Shown here one piece after another: positions 1 to 8,522 of a stretch of DNA of 57,510 nt. The stretch is from Nitrospirota bacterium (GTDB taxonomy: Bacteria > Nitrospirota > Thermodesulfovibrionia > SZUA-242): the NCBI GenBank assembly GCA_027021335.1, contig JALUUO010000007.1, positions 1 through 57,510 on the forward strand, read 5' to 3'. The notes beneath the pieces are model-generated. The model made no database searches and had not been told where the DNA came from. It worked only from the letters and a program-made list of their open reading frames with translations. Position 1 is the first letter of the stretch. The number at the start of each line of letters is the position of its first letter. The position numbers and the translations under genes are program-made.

Positions 1-1134
1 GCTGTAGCTGGAAAGAGGCTTGACTGTAGCATTAAACGTAACAGCCGCAGACAGAGGGTTCTTCGGGTTCTCGGTTCTCCACTTGGAATCCGCATCAAGA
101 TCACCTTTGTCACCACCGGCCATCTGACCCCACTCAAGCCATCCACCGTCATAAAGTTTTACAGGATAGTTGAGTACGCCGTCCAGAAGTAAAAACATAA
201 CAGCCGCTCTACTGCCAGTATCATCGTAAACATATATCTTCTCACCTAAGTCGTCATCTTCAATGCTCGCTGTATATTCAAGCAAGGTTCCGTCAGTATC
301 CAGTAAATCAATATAGTTCAACCACATAGCAGTCCTTATATGCCCTTCAAACGCTACGTCTTGAGATGTCGTTGCACCATCGACGCCATTATATTCATCA
401 GCGCTCCTAACATCTACTATCACGGTCTTTGGATCGTTGTCTCCTGCCACCTTGATCATATCTTCCAGAGGAGCTCTGAATCTGTCAGGCTCCTGTGTAA
501 GATTGCAGACGCTGTACTCGGTGGCTTCCGGAGTTTTAGGATCTGCCTTATCCAACTCGCCTCCTACTTCTACCCATGCGCCATCAGTAGAAGTAGAACC
601 AATAAATCCATCCAGAACTCTTAACTTGCTCCTTGGAAATCCCCAGTACCGGAAATTGAAATATGTCCAGGCAAGCTCAGTAAACGAATCTTTCTGCGAG
701 GTAAGAACAATAAGCGTGCCTCCGTCAATTCCACTGTTCTGGATCACTTTATCTATCTGGGCTTTTGTGGAAACCATACCGGCCGTATTACTTACTCCAT
801 CCGACCTTGGACCTGTAAGCTCTGCGAAAGCGCCAAGCTTAAACGCCCCGGGCACATGCCCCTCAGAGTACCCAGCGCCCACATGCAACACAACTACTCT
901 GTTGTGACCGTACTTGTCGGAGTAACCGTTATCAATCCAGTACTTAAGATCATTCGCACTAATAAAAACATTAATCTTTGGGTCACGTTCCGAGGCTGAG
1001 TCGTACTCATAGTAATCGCCGCAACTGCTCATAAACAAAGGGAGCAGCATTACAGAAACCGATGCCAATATAAGTAAAGACCGGCCTCTGCGCTTTTTCG
1101 GAAAACTTTGCAGAATTTTTTTCAAAACATTCAT
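1..1134 (-). CDS. Exported tandem-rhodanese lipoprotein, partial at window edge
   Basis: The reading frame is open for 378 codons from ATG at 1134 and runs off the left edge. A strong AGGAGG ribosome site lies just upstream. After a basic start comes a hydrophobic stretch ending MSSCG at about residues 35-39, which looks like a lipobox, so the protein is probably a periplasmic or outer-membrane lipoprotein. Two rhodanese-like domains follow. The second has the family signature of thiosulfate sulfurtransferases: VIVDVRSADEY, then a loop YDDTGSRA, then LYDGGWLEWG. The catalytic cysteine expected in that loop is aspartate here. The equivalent loop of the first domain reads LTSQKDSFTE and also has no cysteine. 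So both domains look unable to carry persulfide, although the fold is well kept. The gene lies 58 bp downstream of another exported rhodanese on the same strand and is probably co-transcribed with it. Substrate is unknown. Confidence 0.8.
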   Translation of the reverse strand, partial: MNVLKKILQSFPKKRRGRSLLILASVSVMLLPLFMSSCGDYYEYDSASERDPKINVFISANDLKYWIDNGYSDKYGHNRVVVLHVGAGYSEGHVPGAFKLGAFAELTGPRSDGVSNTAGMVSTKAQIDKVIQNSGIDGGTLIVLTSQKDSFTELAWTYFNFRYWGFPRSKLRVLDGFIGSTSTDGAWVEVGGELDKADPKTPEATEYSVCNLTQEPDRFRAPLEDMIKVAGDNDPKTVIVDVRSADEYNGVDGATTSQDVAFEGHIRTAMWLNYIDLLDTDGTLLEYTASIEDDDLGEKIYVYDDTGSRAAVMFLLLDGVLNYPVKLYDGGWLEWGQMAGGDKGDLDADSKWRTENPKNPLSAAVTFNATVKPLSSYS

Positions 1135-1192
1135 ACTTTCCTCCTCTTGTAATTTATATTATACCCATTTTTCTTTGAAGCAGTTTCCTTCA

Positions 1193-3106
1193 TTATTTAA
1201 CAGTAAATTCCCATTTTACGCTTGGGATCTGATTTCCATCGGCATCCACAGCCACCACTCCCCAGTAGTAGACGTCAGGACTAAGACCGGATACTGCATA
1301 AGTTTTATAGGAACTATGTTCCTTATCATCGGTAGAAACAGTTGAATTATTATCGCCATCTCCACATGACACAAACAGCATTCCTGACGATATAACCACT
1401 GCTGCAAGAAGCAACATTATCTTTCTTCTCTCCCTTATACCGCCTGTAAGCACCACTCCAAACAACAACAGGCTAAATCCTGTTCCAGCATAGTAGTAAA
1501 CATTCTTGTTTTTCAAAGAAGCTACATCATCAGTTGTTATATCATCAGTTATATCCACGCCAGAGCAACCACTTCCTGTTCCCGAGAAATCCGGTTCTTG
1601 ACAATAAAAAAGTTTATAGCTCTCAGCGCCTGTAAAGGGCTTCCATTCAAACGTTAACGAGGAAGGCGTTGTACCACCATCTGCCGGGGAAACCAGTACC
1701 GGAGCATCAGAAGAAGGGGTCTCCGTTGGAAGATTCACTCCTGCTCCTTTTAGATATACAGTTTCATCTGTATCATTGGATGGGATAGAAAGTGTGACTG
1801 GGTCTTCAGAAGCAGCACCTGTAGTGGTGGGAGAGAAGGCAACCGTGATCGTACAAGAATCACCACTAACTATGGTCTGATCTGAAAAGCAGGTTTGTGA
1901 CTCAATGCTAAACGGCGCTGAAAGCGTACCTAAAGTGCCAAGGGTAAGATCTGCACCACCAGAGTTGGTTACGGTTATTATTACAGTAGGTGGTGTTGAA
2001 ACACCCACTTGTATGTTACCAAAATCATATGGATCATTAGACGTTGTAGGTGGAGTTACGTTAATATCAGCGGCAAGCGTGATGGTAAATGATCGTTCGC
2101 CAGGGCCGGCCGGACCGGAAACAGTATCATCCATAGCGTTCGGATTCCAGCTTGTTCCGGCACTGTTTGTCGCACTGGCGTTCCAGGTATGAGTGCCCGT
2201 TAATCCTGTTTGACTAAATGTAAAGTCTGTCCAGACAGCACTTGTACCATTTGAATCCGAGCCAACACTTGATGAATCCAGATAAAGGGAAACATCAGTT
2301 ACCGCCGGATAGAGAAAATTAGCTGCTGTCGGCTCTAATACGCTAACAGTAAAGGTTATATCGCCACTGGAGGGTGTGGCATCTGCCGCTGGAGTTTTCG
2401 AGAAAATCTGGGGTGGAACATTGTCAACACCACCACTGTAATCGGTATATAATGGACCGACTTCTACTTCATTCCAAAGCTTCATACCGCCATACGTGCT
2501 AGTAGTTCCTTGTGTACTACCCTCAATACCATCACTGTCAATATCGTACAGATTGGTAAAATTACCATTCGTGTCAGTCCTGGCGTTATAGAAACCGGTC
2601 GAACCTTGATCCTCTATCCAATGCAGCATCAAATGGCTTCGAACAGCGCTGCGGCAGAGGAGATGTATTTCCGTATCAAAATCTATAACACCTGCCGCAA
2701 GAAGGTTTTCTATAATAGCCTTAACTTCAGTCGGGTCTTCAGGGGTTCTCCTATTAGTTTCCCCCGTATTCCCGTTCGGCCAGTTGGTCGTATTCCAGAA
2801 AGGTATGTTGATCGGCAATTTAACCACCCCATCAACAACCCATGCCGGCGTTCCTTTAGGTGGTGTAGTATCAGGACAAGCAGTACCCAGCCAAGGGGGC
2901 TGACATCCGTTATGCTCATCCACTGTGCGTACATCAAAAATTACAGCTGTAGAGCCCGAGGCAGTAAGCGCCGCAAGAGTTTCTGCCGCAGTTCTATATT
3001 TTCCTGCTGGCAGATCATCAGCACGCACTCCCTGCACCGTAAACAGCAGCAGGCCTGCAAGCATCATAAAAATCGAGTATACCATGTATATCTTTTTCGT
3101 TTTCAT
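1193..3106 (-). CDS. Exported rhodanese protein with Ig-like and split FN3 domains
   Basis: 637 residues with a signal peptide (about 1-29, ending VRA-DD). A rhodanese domain covers about 35-215 and keeps the active-site loop CRSAVRS with Cys151. It is followed by an Ig-like segment (about 228-345), a Hydin/ASPM-like beta domain (about 348-455) and a fibronectin type III domain beginning near 467. The FN3 domain is interrupted: after its first strands, residues 538-581 form two hydrophobic helices separated by RERRK, the second ending in the lipobox-like LFVSC. The FN3 fold then resumes with the usual GLSPDVYYWGVVAVD strand. ATG at 3106 has an AGGAGG ribosome site. The gene leads an operon with the partial tandem-rhodanese gene downstream. 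Function is not established. Periplasmic sulfur transfer is plausible from the intact rhodanese loop. Confidence 0.85.
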   Translation of the reverse strand: MKTKKIYMVYSIFMMLAGLLLFTVQGVRADDLPAGKYRTAAETLAALTASGSTAVIFDVRTVDEHNGCQPPWLGTACPDTTPPKGTPAWVVDGVVKLPINIPFWNTTNWPNGNTGETNRRTPEDPTEVKAIIENLLAAGVIDFDTEIHLLCRSAVRSHLMLHWIEDQGSTGFYNARTDTNGNFTNLYDIDSDGIEGSTQGTTSTYGGMKLWNEVEVGPLYTDYSGGVDNVPPQIFSKTPAADATPSSGDITFTVSVLEPTAANFLYPAVTDVSLYLDSSSVGSDSNGTSAVWTDFTFSQTGLTGTHTWNASATNSAGTSWNPNAMDDTVSGPAGPGERSFTITLAADINVTPPTTSNDPYDFGNIQVGVSTPPTVIITVTNSGGADLTLGTLGTLSAPFSIESQTCFSDQTIVSGDSCTITVAFSPTTTGAASEDPVTLSIPSNDTDETVYLKGAGVNLPTETPSSDAPVLVSPADGGTTPSSLTFEWKPFTGAESYKLFYCQEPDFSGTGSGCSGVDITDDITTDDVASLKNKNVYYYAGTGFSLLLFGVVLTGGIRERRKIMLLLAAVVISSGMLFVSCGDGDNNSTVSTDDKEHSSYKTYAVSGLSPDVYYWGVVAVDADGNQIPSVKWEFTVK

Positions 3107-3177
3107 AAACCTATACCTCCTAATTTAGTGTGTTTATTTTAGACTAAAATCCCTAAATGTTAATACCAAGTGGAGTA

Positions 3178-3206
3178 ACCTAACACCCCATTTTGGAATA
3201 TGTCAA
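3178..3206 (-). promoter_or_regulatory. Possible sigma-70 promoter of the rhodanese operon
   Basis: On the minus strand a perfect -35 TTGACA is followed after 17 bases by TTAGGT, a weak -10. It lies about 75 bases upstream of the ATG at 3106. The -35 is good but the -10 is poor, so this is tentative. Confidence 0.3.
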
Positions 3207-3326
3207 GATAAAAATACGACACATCGAGAACATTTAACTATAAAACATTTATTTTTTATACTGTTACTGCTTAAATAAAAGCCTTTTACCAACAATCCAA
3301 AAACGGTAAGCGATACTTTCATATTT

Positions 3327-3346
3327 CAGTCGGTTTGCAGTCGGTT
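3327..3346. repeat. Two 9-bp direct repeats with 11-bp period
   Basis: CAGTCGGTT occurs at 3327-3335 and again at 3338-3346, a spacing of 11 bp (one helical turn). Half-sites of OmpR/PhoB-type response regulators are arranged this way, so this may be an operator for the rhodanese operon, whose start codon is about 220 bp away. Confidence 0.45.
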
Positions 3347-3590
3347 ATTACTACAATTTTATTACAGTTTTCAGTAACTTAACCTCATTTTTACAGCTAT
3401 AAAGCGGCGGCTCATTCCAAATAGCAAAAAGCAAAAAATTTTTGTAGAGGATATCAGAATTAATATGGATATTTTTCTAAATTACTCTATATAAAATATT
3501 TATGCTTAAAATAAAATGCAACGTCCGTGCCAACACTACAACTTATTGATATTACAAATCTTTTTAAAACAACCTGATTTCATGGCGACA

Positions 3591-3613
3591 AAAGTGTAAA
3601 ATTTACCGACACC
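3591..3613. repeat. 23-base imperfect direct repeat, copy 1
   Basis: Begins AAAGTGTAAAA and has CCGACA near its end. It matches copy 2 at 3724-3746 at 19 of 23 positions. The origin is unknown. It could be an insertion-sequence end or a protein-binding site. Confidence 0.4.
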
Positions 3614-3723
3614 TGCTGCCACAAAGAGTTTATCCCGTATTTACAACATGTTAGGAAAAACGACAGTTCAAATTGCTTAAAAAACAGGCAGCTTTCAGGG
3701 GCATTTCGGATTATCCGGAAAAT

Positions 3724-3746
3724 AAAGTGTAAAAAGTTCCGACAAC
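3724..3746. repeat. 23-base imperfect direct repeat, copy 2
   Basis: Same orientation as the copy at 3591-3613, start-to-start distance 133 bp. A near-palindrome with core CGGATTATCCGG lies just before it. Confidence 0.4.
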
Positions 3747-3857
3747 AAACCGATAATCCCCTTGCAACGGCGCAAATCCAGTTGCCCGCTTTTTCTTTTC
3801 AGGCGGGGCGGCATCAGTCCACGAAGTTCTTCGAAAACCATATTTTAAACTGCGCAT

Positions 3858-3890
3858 AATTTTTATTTTTATTTTTTATTTTTATTTTTG
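3858..3890. repeat. Simple ATTTTT repeat
   Basis: Five or so units of ATTTTT or ATTTTTT in a row. Low-complexity DNA downstream of the dapL-like gene. Confidence 0.7.
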
Positions 3891-3986
3891 ATGTTCTTGT
3901 AAAAAGCCTGAAAATCATTTTTTGTCATTATTTTATCCGGCAGCAGCCAGGAATAAGCTGAACAGGCCGGAAGGGCTCGGTTTAAA

Positions 3987-5162
3987 TCAAAGAACTTCTT
4001 TCATCCTTTCAGCGGCTTCGCGGACACGTTCGACCGAAACCGTCAGGGCGAAACGCACGTAGCCTTCGCCTGCATCACCGAATCCGTTACCGGGTGTCGC
4101 AAGGATGCCGGCCTTTTTAAGCAGCAGCTCGACAAAACTGCTGGAAGTGTGACCGGCCGGCGCTTTAGTCCATATATAAAAGGATGCCTCAGGCAGGCTG
4201 AACTCAAGGCCGAGGCTTGTAAGACCTTCGGCAAGGGCGTCTCTTCGCTCTTGATATGTATTACGAATTTCCGCCAGCACAGAATCATCTGTTTCCAGTG
4301 CGGCGATCCCGGCCTCCTGAACAGCCTGAAACACTCCCGAATCCATGTTGGACTTTATCTTGGCCAATCCGGCGATTATTTCTTTACTTCCGGCTGCAAA
4401 ACCCAAACGCCAGCCGGTCATGTTGTAGGTTTTAGAAAGAGAATGCAGTTCGATTCCAACATCCTTGGCGCCGTCAACCTCCAGAAAGCTTAGCGGCTTT
4501 TTACCGTCAAAGTAGATTTCGCTGTAGGCGGCATCGTGGCATGCAATAATATTGTTGCGGGATGCGAACTCAACCACCTCGTCAAAGAACTCCCTGGTTG
4601 CACAGGCGGTGGTAGGGTTATTCGGATAGTTGAAAAAAAAGAGCTTTGCCTTGCCCAGAACATCTTGGGGTATGGATTCAAGGTCAGGCAGAAAACCGTT
4701 ATCCGCCGTAAGCGGCAGCGCATGCGTCTGCCCTCCGGCAAAAAGCGGACCGACAGGATATACAGGATAACCGGGTGAAGTATAAAGCACAGTGTCACCC
4801 GGATTTATGAAGGCCAGAGGAAAGTGCGCCACTGCCTCCTTTGACCCGATCAGTGAAAGGACTTCGGTTTCAGGCTCCAGGCTGACTCCGAAACGCTGCC
4901 TGTACCATCCTGAAACCGCACGGCGATACGATAACATACCGGCGGAAGAAGGATACCTGTGGTTCTCCGGGTTCTCGACCGCAGCCTTCATTCGCTCTAC
5001 TATATGGGAAGGGGTTGGCATGTCCGGGTCGCCTATACTTACATCTATGAGATCCACACCCGCGGAAAGTGTTTCCTGCTTCATGCGGTCTATGGCCTCG
5101 AAAAGATAGGGTGGCAGGCTGTTTATCCGGTCTGCCAGGGGCATTTTTACAGGTTTAGTCAT
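3987..5162 (-). CDS. dapL: LL-diaminopimelate aminotransferase-like class I aminotransferase
   Basis: 391 residues, the usual length of PLP-dependent class I/II aminotransferases. Visible landmarks are SIGDPDMPTP near the start (substrate and dimer region), NYPNNPT at 178-184, D210 and Y213 of the cofactor site, and the Schiff-base lysine K244 in SLSKTYNMTGWR. The N-terminal DRINSLPPYLF followed by a GDPDMPTP loop is typical of DapL-type enzymes, which convert tetrahydrodipicolinate plus glutamate directly to LL-diaminopimelate for lysine and cell-wall synthesis. Other specificities within the same subfamily cannot be excluded. The start has TCCTT/AAGGA as a ribosome site. The gene is divergent from the ATP synthase operon and stands alone, with no other lysine genes here. 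Confidence 0.85.
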   Translation of the reverse strand: MTKPVKMPLADRINSLPPYLFEAIDRMKQETLSAGVDLIDVSIGDPDMPTPSHIVERMKAAVENPENHRYPSSAGMLSYRRAVSGWYRQRFGVSLEPETEVLSLIGSKEAVAHFPLAFINPGDTVLYTSPGYPVYPVGPLFAGGQTHALPLTADNGFLPDLESIPQDVLGKAKLFFFNYPNNPTTACATREFFDEVVEFASRNNIIACHDAAYSEIYFDGKKPLSFLEVDGAKDVGIELHSLSKTYNMTGWRLGFAAGSKEIIAGLAKIKSNMDSGVFQAVQEAGIAALETDDSVLAEIRNTYQERRDALAEGLTSLGLEFSLPEASFYIWTKAPAGHTSSSFVELLLKKAGILATPGNGFGDAGEGYVRFALTVSVERVREAAERMKEVL

Positions 5163-5191
5163 ACGAATTCTCCTTGAATTTTATGGCAAAA

Positions 5192-5197
5192 ATTATA
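5192..5197 (-). promoter_or_regulatory. Possible -10 box of dapL
   Basis: A perfect TATAAT on the minus strand about 30 bases upstream of the dapL start. No good -35 is seen at 16-18 bases, so this rests on the -10 alone. Confidence 0.35.
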
Positions 5198-5282
5198 ATT
5201 GATCTAACCGAAAAAGTCTTCCCCGCATTTTTGTCCTCATAATCGTATAAATAAAAATCATAGTTTTTTTAGGCCTAAATTC

Positions 5283-5310
5283 TTGACAACAACCTGAATT
5301 TCATGATAAT
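5283..5310 (+). promoter_or_regulatory. Sigma-70 promoter of the ATP synthase operon
   Basis: TTGACA, 16 bases, GATAAT (one mismatch from consensus), about 70 bases upstream of the first atp gene. Predicted transcript start near 5317. Confidence 0.65.
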
Positions 5311-5380
5311 TTTGATGCACTTTTTTCTCGATTCTTTTAAAAATAAAGATTTAAATAAAGACTTAATTTAAGGAGGGATC

Positions 5381-5803
5381 GTGCTTGATATAGAGCCTGT
5401 ATGGTTTACGGTTCAATTGGGCAGCTTTCTGCTGTTTCTCTTTCTCCTGAACAATATAATATTTAAACCGTTTCTCAAAGTGCTGGCAGTGCGTGACGAG
5501 CGAATTAAGTCGGCGCTTGCCGCTGCAGAGGATGCAAATGAAAAACGTGAGAAAACACTAGCCGGAATTCAGGCGGAAAAGGCGGAGGCCCGCCAGAAGG
5601 CAAAAGCGATAGTTGCATCAGCAAAGGAAGAAGGGCTTCTGGAACAAAAAAAACTTCTGGACAAAGCCCAGGCTGAAGCAGCCTCTATAAGCGCAAGTGC
5701 AGTCCGGCAATTACAGGCTGCCACGGAAGCGGCACGCGCCAAACTGGAGAAAGACGTGGATGCAATTGCCTCGGAAATCGCGCGCAGGCTGGTCGAAGGA
5801 TAA
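5381..5803 (+). CDS. atpX: F0F1 ATP synthase b-prime-type subunit
   Basis: 140 residues starting at GTG with AGGAGGG seven bases upstream. One N-terminal membrane helix (about residues 8-30) is followed by a long charged coiled coil, the architecture of the peripheral stalk of F-type ATP synthase. It lacks the extra N-terminal segment of the next b gene. Species with two b genes usually build a b/b-prime heterodimer that links F0 to F1 through the delta subunit. It is the first gene of the operon and lies 7 bases before atpF. Confidence 0.9.
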   Translation: MLDIEPVWFTVQLGSFLLFLFLLNNIIFKPFLKVLAVRDERIKSALAAAEDANEKREKTLAGIQAEKAEARQKAKAIVASAKEEGLLEQKKLLDKAQAEAASISASAVRQLQAATEAARAKLEKDVDAIASEIARRLVEG

Positions 5804-5810
5804 GGATTTA

Positions 5811-6467
5811 ATGTTTAATGCTATGAAAAAAAATAAACAGACATCGCCGGGCCGAACACTAAACCGCCAAACCATAAGCTCTCTTCTTTTTTTTATAACA
5901 ATTATTTTATTTTCAGGCCTCACGGATGTACTTTCCTCACCGGTCTTTGCAAGTTCGGGCGGCGAAGGCGAAAGCGAGATGGTCGCATTCTTTTCCACGG
6001 GCTTTATGTGGTCGGTGATAAATTTTTTGATTATCGCCTTTTTGCTGTACAAATATGCGAAAGACCCCTTAAAAGAGGCGCTTAAAAAGCGCCAGGAAAC
6101 CATAGAAAAAACACTTGACGAAGCGGCCGAAGCCAGAATGCTTGCGGAAAAAGGCCTTGCCGAGGCCAGGCAGCAACTAAGTGAAAAGGATACGGTTATC
6201 GAGTCAATCCTTAGTGACGCCGAAAAAGCTGCCGAGCGTGAGAAGCTTGCACTGGTGGAACAAGGCAAGCGCATGAGCCGCGATATTGTTGAGCGTGCAA
6301 AGCTCAGCATGGACGTGGAGCTTACACAGGCCAAAAATGAACTAAAAGCCGAGGCGGCCCGGTTGGCTATAGAGCTTGCAGAAAAAAAGATACGTAAAGA
6401 GACATCCGAAGATGACCAGAGCCGGCTTCTTGAAAACTATATATCTATGATGGAGAGCAGAAATTGA
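5811..6467 (+). CDS. atpF: F0F1 ATP synthase subunit b with leader-like extension
   Basis: The ATG at 5811, preceded by AAGGA, gives 218 residues. The frame is open further upstream, but that part overlaps atpX and reads as shadow sequence. Residues 23-37 form a hydrophobic stretch ending in a signal-peptidase-like site (VFA-SS, about 46-49). Then comes the true b-subunit membrane helix (about 60-80, ending LLYKYAKDPLKEAL) and a coiled coil to the C-terminus. This arrangement suggests a cleavable leader. The gene belongs to the peripheral stalk together with atpX and overlaps atpH by four bases, indicating coupled translation. Confidence 0.92.
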   Translation: MFNAMKKNKQTSPGRTLNRQTISSLLFFITIILFSGLTDVLSSPVFASSGGEGESEMVAFFSTGFMWSVINFLIIAFLLYKYAKDPLKEALKKRQETIEKTLDEAAEARMLAEKGLAEARQQLSEKDTVIESILSDAEKAAEREKLALVEQGKRMSRDIVERAKLSMDVELTQAKNELKAEAARLAIELAEKKIRKETSEDDQSRLLENYISMMESRN

Positions 6468-7006
6468 GGCAGAGTCATTTAGCGAAACGTTACGCTGGAG
6501 CGTTTGTCGGAAAGGTCATGGATGGGGCTGATCCTGCCGGAGCCGTGGGTGAGCTTAAAAGTTTTTATAACCTGATTGTTTCAAATAAAGAATTAAAAGA
6601 CTTCTTTTACAGCCCTCTTTTTTCACACTCTGAAAAAAACAATATATTACAGGCGATGCTTGAAAAAAAATCGCTTTCAAAAGAGATTACACATATCCTG
6701 AAAATGCTGCTTGAGCATTCCAACTTCCATCTTATACGCAGCGTTGTTTTTTATGCCGAGCAGATTTTGAACGACAGGCTCAATAAAACTACAGCCACTG
6801 TAATTTCAGCCGTAGAGATTCCAGCTTCAATTATCGACAGGCTGGGTAAAGCGCTTAAAAATATTACAGGCCGCATTATAGAGCTTAAACCAATTGTCGA
6901 TCCCTCAATTCTTGGAGGTATTAAAGTGAGTGTCGGCAGCCTGGTCTATGATGGAAGCCTTAAGGGACAATTGGAAAATCTTAAAGAAGAGTTGATAAAG
7001 GGGTGA
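6464..7006 (+). CDS. atpH: F0F1 ATP synthase subunit delta
   Basis: 180 residues, normal for the delta/OSCP family. It starts at TTG overlapping the atpF stop (TTGA), with GGAGAG upstream. The N-terminal helical domain begins [12 protein letters not shown], the typical YA signature. The C-terminus carries the conserved [24 protein letters not shown] pattern of the family, split here as [10 protein letters not shown] and [12 protein letters not shown]. It joins the two b subunits to the top of the alpha/beta hexamer. It lies four bases before atpA. Confidence 0.95.
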   Translation: MRQSHLAKRYAGAFVGKVMDGADPAGAVGELKSFYNLIVSNKELKDFFYSPLFSHSEKNNILQAMLEKKSLSKEITHILKMLLEHSNFHLIRSVVFYAEQILNDRLNKTTATVISAVEIPASIIDRLGKALKNITGRIIELKPIVDPSILGGIKVSVGSLVYDGSLKGQLENLKEELIKG

Positions 7007-7010
7007 ACGG

Positions 7011-8519
7011 ATGGATATCAAGGTAGACGAGATAAGCGAGCTGATAAAACAGCAGATCTCCGACTTCGAAAGCCGTGTGGATGTAAGTGAGGTTGGCTCT
7101 GTTTTAACAGTAGGTGACGGAATTGCGAAGCTTTACGGCCTGGAAAACGCAATGGCCGGCGAGCTTCTTGAGTTCCCCAATAATGTTTTCGGTATGGTTT
7201 TGAACCTGGAGAACGAGCAGGTGGGAGCTGTTCTTTTCGGTGACGACTCGCTTATAAAGGAAGGCGATGTTGTTAAGCGGACAAAACGTATTATGGAGGC
7301 ACCTGTAGGCGATGCCCTGGTCGGACGAGTGGTTAACGGTATCGGCCTGCCTATTGATGGCAAAGGCCCGATAAACTCCGAGCTGAAAAAACCGGTTGAT
7401 ATCGTAGCTCCGGGCATTATTGAGCGCAAATCCGTTCACGAGCCTATGCAGACGGGTGTAAAAGCTGTTGACGGCATGATTCCGATCGGGCGCGGTCAGC
7501 GCGAATTGATAATCGGCGACAGGCAGACCGGAAAAACATCTATTGCGGTCGATGCCATAATCAACCAAAAAGGCAAGGATGTCATCTGTATATACGTTGC
7601 GATCGGCCAGAAAAGAGCCAACGTGGCACGTGTGGTAAAAACCCTCGAGGATAACGGAGCCATGGATCACACAATTGTTGTGGCGGCAACCGCAAGCGAT
7701 CCGGCCCCCATGCAGTACATCGCTCCTTACACAGGCTGCACAATGGGTGAGTACTATCGCGATAACGGCAAGCATGCCCTAATAGTATACGACGATCTTT
7801 CCAAACAAGCAGTGGCTTACAGGCAGCTGTCCTTGCTGCTTAGAAGGCCGCCGGGCCGTGAAGCATATCCCGGTGATGTTTTCTATCTGCATTCAAGGCT
7901 GTTAGAGCGCGCGGCAAAACTATCTGACGAGCTCGGCGCTGGGTCGCTAACCGCTTTACCTATAATCGAGACGCAGGCCGGTGACGTTTCAGCATACATT
8001 CCCACAAACGTAATTTCGATCACCGACGGACAGATATACCTTGAAGGCTCCCTGTTTTTTGCCGGTGTCCGGCCTGCTGTAAACGTAGGACTTTCCGTCA
8101 GCCGGGTGGGTGGCGCTGCGCAGACCAAAGCCATGAAACAGGTCGCAGGCACGCTGAGGCTGGACCTTGCACAGTATCGTGAACTTGCGGCTTTCGCACA
8201 ATTCGGCTCAGACCTAGATCCGGCTACCATGAAACAGATCGAGCGTGGAAAACGCCTGGTAGAACTTCTTAAGCAGAACGAATGTGTTCCCATGGATGTT
8301 GAGGATCAGGTCATATCCATATACGCCGCAAGCCAGGGCTACCTGGATGATGTTCCGGTTGAAGAGATCAGCCGTTTTGAATCCGAGTTACACTTGTTTT
8401 TTAAGAATAAAAAAGCTGATGTCAGAGCCGAACTAAGTGATAAAAAAGCCTTGGATGATGACCTGAAAGCAAATCTAAATACCGCTATAGAAGAGTTCAA
8501 AAAGAGGTTCCAGGGTTAA
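7011..8519 (+). CDS. atpA: F0F1 ATP synthase subunit alpha
   Basis: 502 residues, full length. The Walker A motif GDRQTGKT is at 169-176. The signature [17 protein letters not shown] is present near 355-371. It forms the non-catalytic nucleotide-binding subunit of F1, alternating with beta. Start ATG at 7011 is preceded by a GGGG-containing ribosome site inside the end of atpH. The gene sits in the standard H-A-G-D-C order. Confidence 0.98.
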   Translation: MDIKVDEISELIKQQISDFESRVDVSEVGSVLTVGDGIAKLYGLENAMAGELLEFPNNVFGMVLNLENEQVGAVLFGDDSLIKEGDVVKRTKRIMEAPVGDALVGRVVNGIGLPIDGKGPINSELKKPVDIVAPGIIERKSVHEPMQTGVKAVDGMIPIGRGQRELIIGDRQTGKTSIAVDAIINQKGKDVICIYVAIGQKRANVARVVKTLEDNGAMDHTIVVAATASDPAPMQYIAPYTGCTMGEYYRDNGKHALIVYDDLSKQAVAYRQLSLLLRRPPGREAYPGDVFYLHSRLLERAAKLSDELGAGSLTALPIIETQAGDVSAYIPTNVISITDGQIYLEGSLFFAGVRPAVNVGLSVSRVGGAAQTKAMKQVAGTLRLDLAQYRELAAFAQFGSDLDPATMKQIERGKRLVELLKQNECVPMDVEDQVISIYAASQGYLDDVPVEEISRFESELHLFFKNKKADVRAELSDKKALDDDLKANLNTAIEEFKKRFQG

Positions 8520-8522
8520 CGG

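Larger units (their letters stand above)
3107..3986. other. 880-bp AT-rich gap without a convincing gene
   Basis: No open frame with a ribosome site or recognisable protein is seen on either strand. The gap holds the presumed operon promoter near 3178-3206, a pair of 9-bp direct repeats at 3327-3346, two related 23-base sequences at 3591-3613 and 3724-3746, and a T-rich simple repeat at 3858-3890. It could be a decayed insertion site or a long regulatory region. Confidence 0.6.

Noticed and set aside
2510-3142. Long plus-strand open frame of 210 codons
   Set aside because: It lies wholly antisense to the exported rhodanese gene, has no ribosome site, and its sequence (Arg- and Ser-rich) looks like reverse-frame shadow.
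5711-6334. Minus-strand frame of 207 codons
   Set aside because: Antisense to the coiled-coil region of atpF; Ser/Ala-rich shadow.
7104-7775. Minus-strand frame of 223 codons
   Set aside because: Antisense to atpA, which is unmistakable; no domain is seen.
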